NCBI GenBank assembly: GCA_021234155.1
Contig: JAJEKV010000026.1
Location: 1,674,001 to 1,738,000, forward strand
DNA: 64,000 nt
Source of the DNA: Isoetes taiwanensis
Taxonomy: Eukaryota > Streptophyta > Lycopodiopsida > Isoetales > Isoetaceae
Reading direction: 5' to 3'
In this document: one piece after another, positions 52,113-64,000 of the stretch
How the letters are laid out: each line of letters opens with the position of its first letter
How positions within the stretch are numbered: the stretch's first letter is position 1
Program-made: the position numbers and the translations under genes
Notes under the pieces: model-generated
Database searches by the model: none
The model's input: only the letters and a program-made list of their open reading frames with translations
Told to the model about the DNA's origin: nothing

Positions 52113-53597
52113 GTCAACATATCTGACCCTGTAGAATTTCGTATATCATCAAATGCTCTTGTATTTTACTTATTTCATACAAAGCCCTTCTACAATAGAC
52201 GTGCTTTTCCGATAAAAGTAGCAACAACTAGTTTTTGGCATCGATTCTGCCATGAGTAAAGTTCTTCCACAATGATTCTCCCATCAGCAATTTGCAAAGA
52301 GAGTTTCAATGATTCTGCCATCAACAATTTTCACAAAAATTTGCTAGCAGCGATTCTACAAGTGACTTTTGGGACAAGGATTTGCCATTGGTGATTTTCG
52401 TTTTTTAATAGAAGATAGAGTAGAGATTTAGACGTTCTAGCCTGACGAAATCTTGATCGAAAACCTAACTCACGTGCTCGAATCCGCTCATCACTGTCGT
52501 ATAGATATGGATATCTCTAAATACATCGATCTTGCATTCAAGGGCATTTGCCAAAGCAAAACTTAATGCAAATCCACCTCCTCCAAAAGCATGTAGTAAG
52601 ACAATCTAATATTATGATCATAGCTCTCGGATTGATATCGATGTAGAAATACTTTTGATGGTCAAATGTGAATGTAACAGTCCTGGCCACTTGATGGGTC
52701 AATATACGTATTTATGTACATATGTAAATGCTTGGCATACATGCAGCATGCAATTCATATAACCAAGGGTTTGCTTCTTTGGAAAAGGATTTTTGCAAGA
52801 GCTTGAAGGCAGAAGAAGCAATTTTTGGGCAGTTTTGATGGCCAAATATTGGAGCATCATATCTCGACGGTTCGAGATCCTTTTTGAATAATATTTGTTT
52901 TGCTGGAAAGACTCTTGAGAAGCTTTTCGGAATGAGTCTGATCAAGCCGAAATTCATCCGCATAAAAGAGTTATTATAGAAACAGTAATGCTGCGTCAGA
53001 ACTGACTGCACTACGTATCTTTTTCTCCAGTTTGATTCTTGGAGCTAGAAGTCGATCTTTGCAAGGGGACCAGAGGTCCATGCATGAAGAAATTCTCAGG
53101 TGGGAGTTTTTCCATTTGATTCTCTGGATTACATGGCTGTTGCTATGAGTAAATTTCTTCAGGATTACATCATTGTTGCTAGGAGTAAAATTGTTCATGC
53201 TTTGTGGTAAGAGAATTGGTGCTTATGTACTGATCTGAATTCATGGATATACTAAGTCGATCTACTGGTTTAAGTGCTCTACAAAAGGGGAAATGTATGC
53301 CATATGCAACATATAAGAATTTGAGGGAAGCCATGCCGAAATTGACTAGAAATAGTCGAATTTGACCTAGGCAAGGCCGATTTTGATGATGAAGCGTAGA
53401 TTTGAGCTTGTTTGGTGCCTTGTTAAGTATTATAGACGTAATTCCTCCATCGGGATCTGTCAAAAAACATGAGAAACAATGGATCATCCTCATAAGAGAA
53501 TTGGATTGCAGGAAAAGGGTCGATTTGAGGGTGAAAGGTGCCAATTTGCCTTGGATAGGCTTAGATTTGAAGAATCAGTGGTTTAGGAACTTCCACG
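52113..53597. other. Unassigned stretch
   Basis: Only short, low-quality frames on either strand. The minus-strand frame 53179-53544 has no recognisable motif. Confidence 0.4.
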
Positions 53598-54152
53598 CAT
53601 TAGAGGTAATTTGAGATCTCCTTTTGTCCCCATAAGAATCCTCCAATAGAATGAGTACTCTACATCAAACTGCAATTAATGCAGCATTAACAACTTCATT
53701 GTTGTCGTTTTTTCCCTATAACTTTTGATCTACTCATGAAAATGCTGCGGCGTTTGTTGCATTAGATGCAGAATGAAAAGATCTTTCAAGTGATATATGG
53801 TTATGATGTATTTCAATACAAGCCATATGTGTTAACCTTAAAAAATATGGTTTTTTGCTCTTTTCTTATATATTTACATCCCAAAAGATATAACAATGGG
53901 TTGTCATTAGAAAGATCTTGAGGAGACGAATCCATTGCCACAAATAGTGTTCGAATCGGAGTTTTTGATCAAAAGTTATAGTAGAAAGACGACACTGCAA
54001 AAGTTAGTTGGAACTGCATTAATTACTGCTGCCACATAATACTGGAATAAAATACACTGGAGCTCTTCTCTTATTGGACAGTTTAAAAAGCTGATGTGGC
54101 TTTTTAAGCATCCCTTAATGGGACAAAATGAGATCTCAAATTACCTCTAATG
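53598..54152. mobile_element. MITE-like inverted-repeat element
   Basis: The ends are a perfect inverted repeat, CATTAGAGGTAATTTGAGA plus four bases, and imperfect complementarity continues inwards for roughly 100-150 bases (for example TATAACTTTTGATC at both ends, inverted). There is no coding capacity. The 555-base size suits a MITE or foldback element. A TTA/TAA trinucleotide lies at each end inside the repeat, reminiscent of Tourist/Harbinger targets, but a clear target duplication is not visible. Confidence 0.75.
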
Positions 54153-54239
54153 ATGAGCCGAGTTTGGATTGGACATTTTTGTTTCTGTTATTTGTAGTTG
54201 CTTTGTCGTCTTATTTGCTATCTATGTCGCTAAGAATTT

Positions 54240-55925
54240 GTTATTTAAACTCTAAATAAATCTATAAAAACTCCCAAGGGGAATACAGAGGTATAAGGTG
54301 CTGGATTTAGCATAGAAGATCCACTAAGTCTAGGTACAAACTTATTAATTCTAAGACTAATGCGATATTATACTTTTGGCTCCTGAAGATGGGACCCATG
54401 TCCGAGATCATTTGACAGGTGGTATTAGCAGTTATGATCATGAGACCCTGTTGATTTTTAACCCGGAAGTGCGGAAATTTTGAGTTTTCACATTAGACAC
54501 ACCAATAAATTTGTTAGCAAAGGAAGGTGGGTTCTAATATAAGATATTAAAACTATAGCCAAGTGGTTTATATAATTGTAACTATTGGACATGGAGATGG
54601 AACTTTGGGGACTTTTGAGTGCAAGAGAGTAATAGGAAGCTTATGGGGGCTTTTGAGTATGACTAAGGGCATGGAGCAGGGTTGGCATAATAGAGTAAGT
54701 TATATTGTGGCCTTGTGAGTAAAGGAAAGGTAAGTATCATGGTAATGGATAAACAATATGGGATGACATATTCCGCATGAGTGACATGGTTCTGAGGTAA
54801 GTTTTGCATTTTGGAAAATGTTAGTATCTTTCCTTATTCAGTAAAGTATATAGGTGTTGGAGCTACATCAATGATAGTGCAGGCTTGTGAATTCCTTGGC
54901 ATGTTTATATTGTGATCATGATCTTCACTAGTAAGTTAGCTACTTTGACATGGTTAGGTTGTATGGGCAACCTCGACAAGGATAAAATCTAGGCACATGT
55001 AAATAGTGAATGTCTAATGAACATCACATGTCTTAGTCTTTGGTATTGTTCCACTGTTGTCTTGGCATTTCATCATGTACTTGGATCCTCGGGGATTGGG
55101 CTTCTAGGTTGGGTGGCTTAGGTTGCTACGGTATGCTCACGTTCATCTGTGTTTCTCTGTGGTATTCTTGTGATTTGTGACATCGGGCGTAGTTCTCCTG
55201 GCAGGGATGCTATGTCACATCTATGACTCCATGGTAAGAGGTCCTCTAGTGCCAAATGTGGGCTGGGAAGGATATGGGCATATGAGGTTCACCCCACCAA
55301 ACTTGCTATAGGGCTCGGAATGTGAGTTGGCTGGGCATGTTTCTGTTAACAGGGCCTGCATGTAGGCTGGCTGAGCTTCCCATTGTCTTGGAGCTATTGC
55401 TATGATGTTTTGGTATTTTGGCTATGTTCTTTACTTTGGATGCTCATTGTTGTATTTCATTTGATCATGATGTCCTTGTCTAGCACTGTACTCACATAGG
55501 ATCTGCTGTCTTTGCTTGTGTTTATGTTCTTGTTATCCAAGATTTCCAAGATGTTCAATGCATGCAGTGGCAGTCAAGGACGCTTAGTTATGAGGACTAA
55601 CTCCATTGAGTACATGTGCAGTTAAGCTGCAAGGTAGTGGTCAAGTTGATGGCAGCAATGTAGCCGAGATCCTGTGGCTGAGATCTAGAGCTAGAAGTTT
55701 TTTTTGATTTGCTCAGTTTGATATTGTGTATATTGAGAATATTATGGATTATATAACTTCTCTGGGTTTATGTTTTTCATAATGGATAATGGAAATGTAA
55801 GAATGGTTCAAATGTCAAGCAAAGGAAGATTCAATTCTTCACCAATATTATGAATCTAGAATCACATGAGTTGATAAGACCCCGAGTTGCCAGGAGGGAT
55901 AACTCGGCAGGCTCGTCACAGTGGA
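54240..55925. other. LTR-retrotransposon-derived sequence, unresolved
   Basis: TGGTATTAGCAG at 54420 resembles a degenerate initiator tRNA-Met primer-binding site after TTGACA. At 55910-55920 CTCGTCACA could be an LTR end; in reverse it reads TGTGACGAGCC, like the start of the LTR at 48597. I could not define a consistent element, and no protein domain is readable. Confidence 0.3.
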
Positions 55926-55937
55926 AAGAACTCTAAC

Positions 55938-55976
55938 CAAAGCCTACTTAGCTAGCAGTTAGCTAAGTAGGCTTTG
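55938..55976. other. Perfect stem-loop
   Basis: Arms CAAAGCCTACTTAGCTA and its exact reverse complement, with loop GCAGT. It lies about 20 bases beyond the LTR-like end. Function unknown. Confidence 0.8.
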
Positions 55977-55999
55977 GGACATCAAACTCTGTAGCAGTG

Positions 56000-57770
56000 C
56001 GACCTTGGTCATTTAGTTTGTCCTGTTTCGCTAATGCTAGTAGAGATCTTGAATATTATTAAAGCACAATATTTCAGCTCTAGGCAAGCAGATAGAGCTT
56101 CTGCGTTGTCTGGTAGTATTCTTGAGCCTCGCAGAGAGCTAGGTGACCACCCAGAGTCTTGTATATTCGAGAGGGATGTGGCTTTAGTGGCCTATTGCAC
56201 TTTGAATGTACAAAGATTGTGGAGTTACTTTGCTGGCAACCATCTCTTAAAAAAAAAACTAGCAATAAGGCACGCCAGATGCTATAAAAAATAAAGGCAT
56301 TAGAAATAAAGGCGCATGAAAGTTAGGGCAAAATTGTGTTGAAATTTATTGTCTATGATAGAAATAGCATATGTTGTTTGGATAGTTTAGATGATGCCCC
56401 TGTGTTTAAGGTACCAATATTTCTTAGTTTTGGAAGGGCAGGATATGAGATTGTTGTAGCCGTATGTAATGTTTCGATTTCGTTTGCCTTTTTCTTGCTT
56501 TTGGTTTCTTCTAAGAGGTCAATGTGGAAGTTTTTTTCGTATTGTTTGTGCTTGTTGATGTCTGCTGCCATTTCTTGTTGTTCTTATTGCACGTTAGGCA
56601 ATATATCTTTATCGTAGGTTTTATTTTACCTACGACATTGTTAGTTGTGTTAGAGTTGTTTTGATATGTAAATGTTTTTGTTTTTTCCCTTTTCTTTAGT
56701 TTTAGTTTATGTATTTATGATAATTAAAATAGGATTTGATATTTGATATTAAAATAGATGTACATCAACAAAAAATAGGTACAAAAATGCAAAACACAAA
56801 ATTTTGTCCTGGTTCATTGGCGCGTTCGCTAAATTTTGGTGGCTTGTTTGCATTCGCAACAAACATCTGCAATGACCAGTTCTCCTAAGAAGACCTTACC
56901 TAGAACTCAATATTTGATAAGAGGAAGAACTCGTCAACAAATAATCTTCAAGATGACGCTACTTGCATTGATTGCAGGAGAGAAATCATGCATGAGCGCT
57001 TGCTAGAAAAAGCGTTAGGATTTTACAAATTACATGGTTTTGTTTAGTATTTTTTGCTCTTTTGTTAAAGTTTCACACATCTAAGAAAATTCATAGACTG
57101 AGTCAAAATAGAAGTCATATGCAATTAAGGCAATGCTGTAGAGACATGTTTCAAGATGGGTTTTGATATATCCTTATACATTTGTTCTTTACATCAAGAT
57201 AATTGGAAAGGCTCTAGAAGATGGACAATTTGATAGTTGAATATGTGATGCATTAAATGCAAAGACCATACAAATGATCAAATTGATATAACTGATAGTA
57301 AGCTGTCCGATTGTGTAGGTTCAAGCATTTATGCTAGGTTGAGCGCCCTCTTGATAAAAGCAAACATACACCTCTAAGCATGAATTAGAATCCTATACAA
57401 TTGACAATCTTTTGTTCTTTTGTATAGTTCTGGCTCTCTCTAAGTTGGAGTTCAGCTAACTTCAATGAGTTGCATTTTTTCCTTTTATGGCATGTGACCA
57501 ATAAGTTGCTTTTTTTTCCGTTTACGGCATGTGACCAATTATAGATATATATACGCCTTGATGATCTGGTATACGCTTCAATAAGTTACATATTTTTCTT
57601 TATGTGGCCAATTGTATTTGCATGCAAATGTGATAGCATATGAGAATCACAAAGAACTTTCGACAAACTTCCTAACAGAGATTTAATGGCCGGAATGCAA
57701 CTATTTCTGCACATGTACAGCAAGGGGCTTACAAGGACGCATTTCTTCTTCTGAGGAAATGCAATGGACT
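56000..57770. other. Unassigned AT-rich stretch
   Basis: Contains two modest plus frames, 56034-56294 and 56336-56617; the latter has two hydrophobic segments. Neither resembles a known family and there is no other support for a gene. Confidence 0.35.
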
Positions 57771-57775
57771 TCAGG

Positions 57776-58040
57776 TTGCATCAAGGGCTTACAAAACAAA
57801 TAAGAGTTGCCATGCATTTCAGAAATTGCAGCTATTGAGAGTCTTTATACTACTAAATGCATAGGCTATGCAGAAGGCAATGCAGAAAAGCATGGGTTTG
57901 CAGGATCTCCATGATGACATATCTTCTCCAAGGAATTGACCATGCCTTAAACCACAAGGAAAGGCATGTTTGCTTGCACATAGGTCCATTTTACAAAGAC
58001 TAGCATATGCGAATCAAATCAAAACAAACATTAGGCCCTA
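57776..58040. repeat. Direct repeat, left copy
   Basis: About 265 bases that recur at 59968-60232, including AGAGTTGCCATGCATTTC and GCTTGCACATAGGTCCATT. Together with the PPR relics between them this points to one duplicated older locus. Confidence 0.85.
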
Positions 58041-58207
58041 TGGGAGGGAACCTAGATCACACTAAAACTATTGACCTACAATAGATGTTACGTGATCAGT
58101 TTGATCAACAAATATTTGTTGGACCAATGCCTCTGTTAAATGAGCCTAGCATTAGGATGCCCAACTGCAGAAGCTAATGGAGGCCTGTTGACAGGAGCAC
58201 AGTAGAT

Positions 58208-58440
58208 TTTCAGGCAAATGCCTCATAGCAACTTGGTGGCATGGACTACCTTGGTTACAGGATGTTATCGACAGGGACAACTTGTAGATGCAATGCTGGT
58301 GTTTGAGCATATGCCTGAGCATAATGTGGCCTCTTAGTCAGCAATTTTTGCTGCTTGCATGCAAAACGGATTTAATAGTCTTCAACCTTGTAAGACGACA
58401 AAGTGCAAAGCTCTGTCTAGAAATCCACATGGCATATAAT
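58208..58440 (+). pseudogene. PPR repeat fragment 1
   Basis: The plus strand reads FRQMPHSNLVAWTTLVTGC-like sequence with shifts, then GQLVDAMLVFEHMPEHNV, a typical pair of pentatricopeptide repeats (plant organelle RNA-binding proteins of the PLS type). A TAG interrupts the conserved W-S position (AS-stop-SAI) and later frames are broken. Confidence 0.65.
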
Positions 58441-58589
58441 GATGATAAAGACTAGGTTATGAAGGAACTTCAGCTTATAGCTCAGGCTTGTTAGAGCGTT
58501 TCTGAACAGGAATCATAACTTTTGTGTTAGCAAACCAGACTCTGCACTCTACTACAGAAGCAAATGGAGGCCTGTTGAAAAGAGCACAG

Positions 58590-58830
58590 TAGATTTGAAG
58601 GAAAATGCCTCAGGGCAACTTGGTAGCATGGACTACCTTGGTTACATGATGTTGTCGACAGGGACAACTTGTAAATGCAATCCTGCTGTTTGAGCATATG
58701 CCTGAGCATAATGTGGTCTCTTGGTCAGCAACTATTGCTGGTTGCATGCAAAAAGGATTAATAGTCTCCACCTTGTAAGACAACAAAGTGCAAAGCTCTG
58801 CCTAGAAATCCACATGGCGCATAATGATGA
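58590..58830 (+). pseudogene. PPR repeat fragment 2
   Basis: A second copy of the unit at 58208 with further frame damage; the readable part corresponds to AWTTLVT and FEHMPEHNVVSWSATIAGCM in shifted frames. Tandem duplication of a PPR relic, or of the repeat before decay. Confidence 0.65.
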
Positions 58831-59159
58831 TAAAGACTAGGTTATAAAAGAACTTGCAGCTTATAGCAAATCCAATAAGACCAGAACTAAGATAATTCTT
58901 GTTCCTGTTTAGCTCAGGCTTGTTAGAGCATTTTCAAACAGGAATAATGACTTTGAGTTTGGCTCAACCAGTTCCAGCTTAAAGCTTATACTCAGGGCAA
59001 AAACATGGGTTGAACTATAATACTATGCCTCACTATCATGCAGACACTTTGGTCCTTAGCAAACCTTACTCTGCACTTCTGCCATGTTCTTATTATACAG
59101 TTATTTTGGAATTCCATAGCATCTCTCGTCGAACAAGATTTGCATATATTGGACCCTAT

Positions 59160-59300
59160 TTGAGCATATGCCTGAGCATAATGTGGTCTCTTGGTCAGCA
59201 ATTATTGCTGGTTGCATGCAAAAAGGATTTAATAATCTCCAGCCGTGTGAGACAACAAAGTGCAAAGCTCTACCTAAAAATCCACATGGCACATAATGAT
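59160..59300 (+). pseudogene. PPR repeat fragment 3
   Basis: Third, shortest copy, starting at the TTTGAGCATATGCCTGAGC point. It shares the downstream sequence ACAACAAAGTGCAAAGCTCT with the other two and ends in the same non-coding tail. Confidence 0.6.
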
Positions 59301-59967
59301 GATGAAGATTAGGTTATAAAAGAACTCCAGCTTATAGCAAATCCAATAAGAACAAAACTAAGATAATTCTTGTTCCTGTTTAGCTCAGGCTTGTTAGAGC
59401 GTTTTCAAAGAGGAATCATAACTTTGAGTTTGGTCCAACTAATTCCAGCTTAAAGCTTATATTCAGGGCAAAAACATGGGTTAAATTATAATACTATGCC
59501 TCACTATCATGCAGACACTTTGGTCCTTAGCAAACCTGGCTCTACACTTTGTTGTAAAAGCAAATGGAGGCCTGTGACAGACAAAAGCTAAAGAATCAAA
59601 TCCTAGTAAATGACATCCGCAAAGAATAAGCTAAAGGATCAAATCGTGGTAAATGGCATCTGCAAAGAATTGATCATCCATGCTTGAAGCAATAGAATAG
59701 TGTTTCAATAGAAACAAACATCCAGAACAAAGAACCAAAAAGTGCATATGAATATCAAAGGCAAAATGTAATTCTTAGATGAGCATTGGAGGTTTCGATG
59801 AAAACCATAAATGTACCAACTCTAAACTGTAATAAAGCACGAATGATACCTTCAAATAAAGTGTTGTTTCTATTCTTGCAATATACTTTCGTCCATTAAA
59901 GTCATGTGCAATAGAGAGAAGCTCTGCCAATTCACTCGCATCTCCTCTGTTTAACACCAGTTTCAAG

Positions 59968-60232
59968 ATTGCATCAAGGGCGTACAAAACAAATCAGAGT
60001 TGCCATGCATTTCGAAAATTGCAGCTATTGAGAGTCTTTTTACTACTAAATAGCGGAGGCTATGCATAAGGCAATGCAAAAAAGCATGGGCTGGCAGGAT
60101 CTCTGGCATGACATATCTTCTCCAAGGTATTGACCATGCCGTAAACCACAAGGAAAGGGCATGTTTGCTTGCACATAGGTCCATTATACAAAGACTAGCA
60201 TATGTGAAGCAAATCAAAATAAATATTAGGCT
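59968..60232. repeat. Direct repeat, right copy
   Basis: Partner of 57776-58040 at roughly 90 percent by eye, same orientation, about 2.2 kb apart. Confidence 0.85.
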
Positions 60233-60539
60233 AAGAATCCTTGAAGAGAACACGACTGCAGATGGATTTGCAAACTTCAGATTAAAAAAATGCCTGAAAA
60301 TTAAAAGGCAATCTATACAAGACAACGTTTCTTAGATCCTCCGCACCTTGGTACGCGCTTGGGAGACTGGCATTTTCTGTGGCTTCAAAACTGTGTCAAA
60401 ACCAAATTATTCTAAATTTTGAGCAATAGGAGGCAAAATTCAAATTCTCGAGACGTGGGTACATTGGTTTAATAGACAAAGACAGACTGCATGGACTAAA
60501 AAATGGATAAACTAATATACAGACTTTGAAATAGAGCTG

Positions 60540-60730
60540 AAAGGAGAGTAACTAAAATCCAACAGCCGAAGAGGGGCCGTAAGAGGCAGGGTTAAGGTCT
60601 GGAAGGAAAATAAAAGGAACGATGCAGAGAAAATGTGAGGAGGCGAGTGCAATTGTGGCTCTTCGCCGGCTCTTCGTTTTGGTTAGGAACGAATGAAATC
60701 TCGTAAGAATAGAATAGAATAGAATAGGTA
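60540..60730 (-). other. Possible 5' end of a minus-strand gene, weak
   Basis: On the minus strand the sequence is pyrimidine-rich like a plant 5' leader, starts with four GAATA/TATTC units (60707-60727), and is followed near 60385 by a short ATG frame MPVSQARTKVRRI. No protein family is recognised and no exon chain could be built. Confidence 0.2.
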
Positions 60731-60899
60731 AGCCACATATCTAAGCTCAAAATTACCCTATTTATAATGTAAAATTTGCTTTGTCAAAAGCTGCCTTAAA
60801 AAGTCTCACGTAGTGTCCGGTGCCATCTCCGTGCTATTTTTCGGGCTTATCTAATTTGAATGGCCTTAGATCTGGGAAAATGAAGATCTAACGGTTTTT

Positions 60900-63300
60900 T
60901 ATAACACCACGTCAGATTTGGCTGAGGTGGAAGTGCTACGTGGATAGCCTAGAATTGCAAAGAAGGCTTAGGCTTGGTTGGGCTGGCGTGGTTAAAAAAA
61001 AAAAGCTAGCAAAAGGCACACCAGAAGGCTTTTGCAAGGTAAGACTTTTTAAGTTTTTATTTAGGCTTGGTATCACTAGACTGCGATTGTTGGCTAATCT
61101 TTTCCCCGGTGATTTCCATGTCATATAAAAAGGGGAGAGATATGTTTTTGCTTTACCTAATACACGGTATTCCGTTTTTGTTTTCTTGTCTTTTATGTAT
61201 GCAATTTTGCCCCTACATATAGAATATAAAATAACAAATTTTTATGCATTTCTGCATGGATAATTGCTGACGTTATGCATAAGCCACACATATTAGACAT
61301 ATATATTGGCAAGGAGTTTGGATGTATTAAACTGGCACGTAACCATTTCTCACAACTCAATATGCAACTCCACATATATTGTTTGATCTACTTGTAAGTT
61401 ACTAGCATCATCTGAGATACCAAATTCCCATGGCTGGAGTTAAATGTTACAGGCATGCAATTTCTTTCATTTCTTTCACTGGTTTATGGGGAAAGGCATG
61501 AAACCATTCCTTGAGATTGTCCTTCTTATGTATAGATAATGTTAATCCATAATGAGAGACCTCTTGTGTTAGTAAATGAAGAGTATTAATGTACTTAATC
61601 AACGACAAAGCTTACAAGATTAGGGGGGGAAGAAACATGCTCTGAAGTGTACATGCTACAGGCCCATATTATGATGACTTGGCCAACTTGCAAGTGTTTT
61701 GCTTAATACAAACCAACACTTTCTTTGATGAGGAGTAAACTTCAAACGTCAGCTTTTTGAGATACTATCCAACCCAGAGATTGATTTACATTTCCAAATG
61801 CGGGATGTGCACTTTATCATCATGCATACGAAAGGAACCCCGTGGCCGTAGAATCCTATCCACTTCTATTAGAATGTGTAGAATATTGCACCTGCCAAAA
61901 AAACAGGTTGCCATGTTTCATTGTAATAATTATAGCAAACTACAGGATATTATTGCAGATAATAGTGTGTGACCACTGACGTTTGCCTATATGGGTATGT
62001 TTCACTCTGCAAAGTGCCATGCTTGTGCCACTGAGCCCAATGCATGTATTTCAATCCCTAAAGTTATTGCAAAGTACAAGTAAATTGTGCTTAAAAATGC
62101 CAGAAGACCAACATGAACAGAAGAAACTGATGACGCCAAATTAATGCTCTGCAACTAGATGCATGTTCGAAAATTGCTATCTCTATCTTCAAAGGCATCC
62201 CACAAAACTAATCTAAAGGCAATTGCAATCATGGATTTCGTGGCGATGGAAGCATCAAATATGGAGATCAATAACATTAGCTTCATCAAAATCTAAAGGT
62301 ATAGAGCAAACAGAATAAACTCTAAGCCAGAACAAGGGATGCATGTTCACCATATTATCAGATTGCATATGCAATTGTGAAAGCTATAACTAAAGTTTTT
62401 TCCCTATCTACCACAGAAGAAAGATCAGCCCGTAAGGTAGAACAACAAGATCCAACAATTTAAGTTCTTAAGGTAACAAAATAAGAGGAAACCGATCTTG
62501 CCAATGAAAAATAAAACTCTCCTTGGAGCCCTAGCTCCCCTAATTCATCTTGGCCTAAGTGATCCATCGTAGTTGAGACTTAAGCCTGCAAGCCGAAAAG
62601 TAACCTGCTATGTGAAGGTAAAGGGCATGTGAAGGTAAAGGGCAGACCCAGGGCCACCATTGTGGAGCGGCATTTGAACGGAAATCAACATTCACAATGC
62701 ACACCAAACAATCGAGTTACAAATATGGGATCCAACTTATGTTCTGCACAATAGATGGGATGCTTATCTGAAGGGGGAGCAGACCTGCTAATGCTTATAC
62801 ATGTATTTGAAACAACATAGATAACCGTACCTTTATGGTTTCAACTGCAGACAGTCCTAATATCCTTCAATAGATAAGTTGATATGGATTAGTAGCTGCT
62901 GGTCTGGCCTTTTTCCCTCTGCCAACACACCTTGAGACAGCATGTGTCTCAAACTTATAGTAATTACATTACAACCGAATGAAAGACGTCCGTTAGCATC
63001 ATCTAATCTTTAAACATGTTTTAATGTGGTTCAAGACTGTTTGGTCCTTCAAATTCCAATAATTAATGTAGAATAGTCATAGCTATATGTTTATGTGTTG
63101 ACGAATTAAAAGCCATAGACTGTATAATTGCCATATAACAGCTAGCACCAGAGAAATTATCACTCAGGCTCTGTTTATTAGATATTTGCACATCCCTGTG
63201 CAACCAGAGATTTTTATTGAAGAATGCATTGCACATCCCTTTGCAGCTAGAACTGATGCCACCTTGACGCCCTGGTCCTCAGGTTTACAGGCTGAGATCC
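60900..63300. other. Unassigned stretch
   Basis: No open frame longer than about 70 codons and no motif. Nothing can be supported here. Confidence 0.5.
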
Positions 63301-63534
63301 AATCTCAGCCGTTGATCAGAGTGATGTTATCTGCTAGTAACAGCTTCACCGGCAGACATTTTATGCTAGTAACAATTCACAGGCCCAAGTTTTTGCTCCC
63401 TTTCCATAACATCCTAGAATATTACGGTGAGAAGCAGCCACAGCCACTGCTTTCGCATAACATCCTAGACTTTTATGCTACAATAGTCACAGTTCCGGCA
63501 AACAGCCCCTGCCTTCTCCCTTTTTTCTTCAATC

Positions 63535-63720
63535 CTTCCAAATCTGACTCTGCTTTTACAAATCCGACCCTGTTTTTACAAATCCGAACCTGCAAAGGCT
63601 TAGGCTTCTGCAAATCCGACCCAGCAAAGGCTTCTACAAAGCACGCCTTCTTGGATTCCGGTTGGGGCTTCTGCAAAGCAAGACTGGGGCTTCGGCAAAG
63701 AAGCTTTCTGCAAAAGATTC
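63535..63720. repeat. Irregular short repeats of ACAAATCCGA and GGCTTCTGCAAA
   Basis: ACAAATCCGA-type units recur at least three times between 63555 and 63620, and GGCTTCTGCAAA/GGCTTCTACAAA units four or more times to 63715. The pattern looks like local slippage. Confidence 0.6.
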
Positions 63721-63823
63721 TTCAAGCGGCTTCTGCAAGCTCCATTCCGGCGTCCATTCCAGCTTCAAGCAGCTCCATTCCGGCGTCCCTGTTAGCAAAC
63801 CCTCGGACCATGGCGTTAAGGGC

Positions 63824-63971
63824 GATAACGTCCTGGCCCTCGGACGTTACCCTACAAAAAAATTTTCGGGCCAATGAAAATGTCACCGATGCTTGTTGCT
63901 GCGACACCCTCGACATTTTCATTGGCCCTCAAATTTTTTTTTGGGTAACGTCCTCGGGCCAGGACGTTATC
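63824..63971. mobile_element. Foldback element with 60 bp inverted arms
   Basis: The left arm 63824-63884 (GATAACGTCCTGGCCC ... GCCAATGAAAATGTC) pairs with the right arm 63912-63971 almost perfectly around a 27-base loop. One arm has a run of seven A, the other nine T. It is a small hairpin element or MITE; copies elsewhere in the genome would confirm it. Confidence 0.8.
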
Positions 63972-64000
63972 TACACCATATATAACCATCAATTTAAGAA

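Overview
The window looks like repeat-rich nuclear DNA of a land plant. The pointers are an LTR retrotransposon primed by initiator tRNA-Met and carrying a chromodomain, a Helitron with a plant-type 3' end, PPR-gene relics, and fragments of plant genes (a PEAPOD/TIFY-type exon, serine hydroxymethyltransferase, mitochondrial NAD-malic enzyme). The PPR relics and general AT-richness would suit a non-seed vascular plant, but that is a weak inference. I see no complete ordinary host gene; nearly everything is mobile or duplicated DNA.

Layout. 1-9515: two full copies and one partial copy of a 3.9 kb direct tandem repeat without a convincing gene. 9516-14600: a TA microsatellite, a non-autonomous element carrying a GAATCT minisatellite, and a Helitron (11149-13848, minus strand) that splits a TA array, then an inverted GAATCT element. 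14600-18345: mostly unassigned, with remains of a PPD-domain (PEAPOD-like) gene on the minus strand. 18760-19470: a TA array flanked by inverted copies of one terminal module. 19500-21540: possible exons I cannot name. 22490-31440: GAATCT elements in both orientations and a 2.46 kb segment present twice, each copy holding a truncated SHMT gene piece. 31440-38880: gene debris, including four exons of an NAD-malic enzyme and a tRNA-like relic.

39287-50187, minus strand, is the most remarkable locus: a Ty3/gypsy chromovirus with a 1591 bp 5' LTR, a primer-binding site, gag, protease, reverse transcriptase, RNase H, integrase and chromodomain. Between the primer-binding site and gag it carries two extra open reading frames. 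The first encodes a 396-residue protein that starts with the exact first nine residues of mature histone H3 and ends with an H3 histone fold, the two separated by about 290 charged, low-complexity residues. The second encodes a 506-residue protein with an acidic tract that I do not recognise. Each extra gene has its own TATA box beside an AACCCTA-type motif, as the LTR does, and each promoter is preceded by imperfect 75 bp palindromes about 200 bp apart (two before the H3-like gene, three before the other). The pol region is broken by frameshifts and no 3' LTR is visible, yet both extra genes and the 306-codon gag reading frame are open.

50188-64000: more debris, including a 1.3 kb unit bounded by direct repeats, a 555 bp inverted-repeat MITE, LTR-like sequence, three decayed PPR repeats, and a foldback element near the right edge.

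Reading: an array of TA-associated transposons has captured and copied host gene fragments, next to a retrotransposon that appears to have captured, or co-evolved with, a histone H3 gene.
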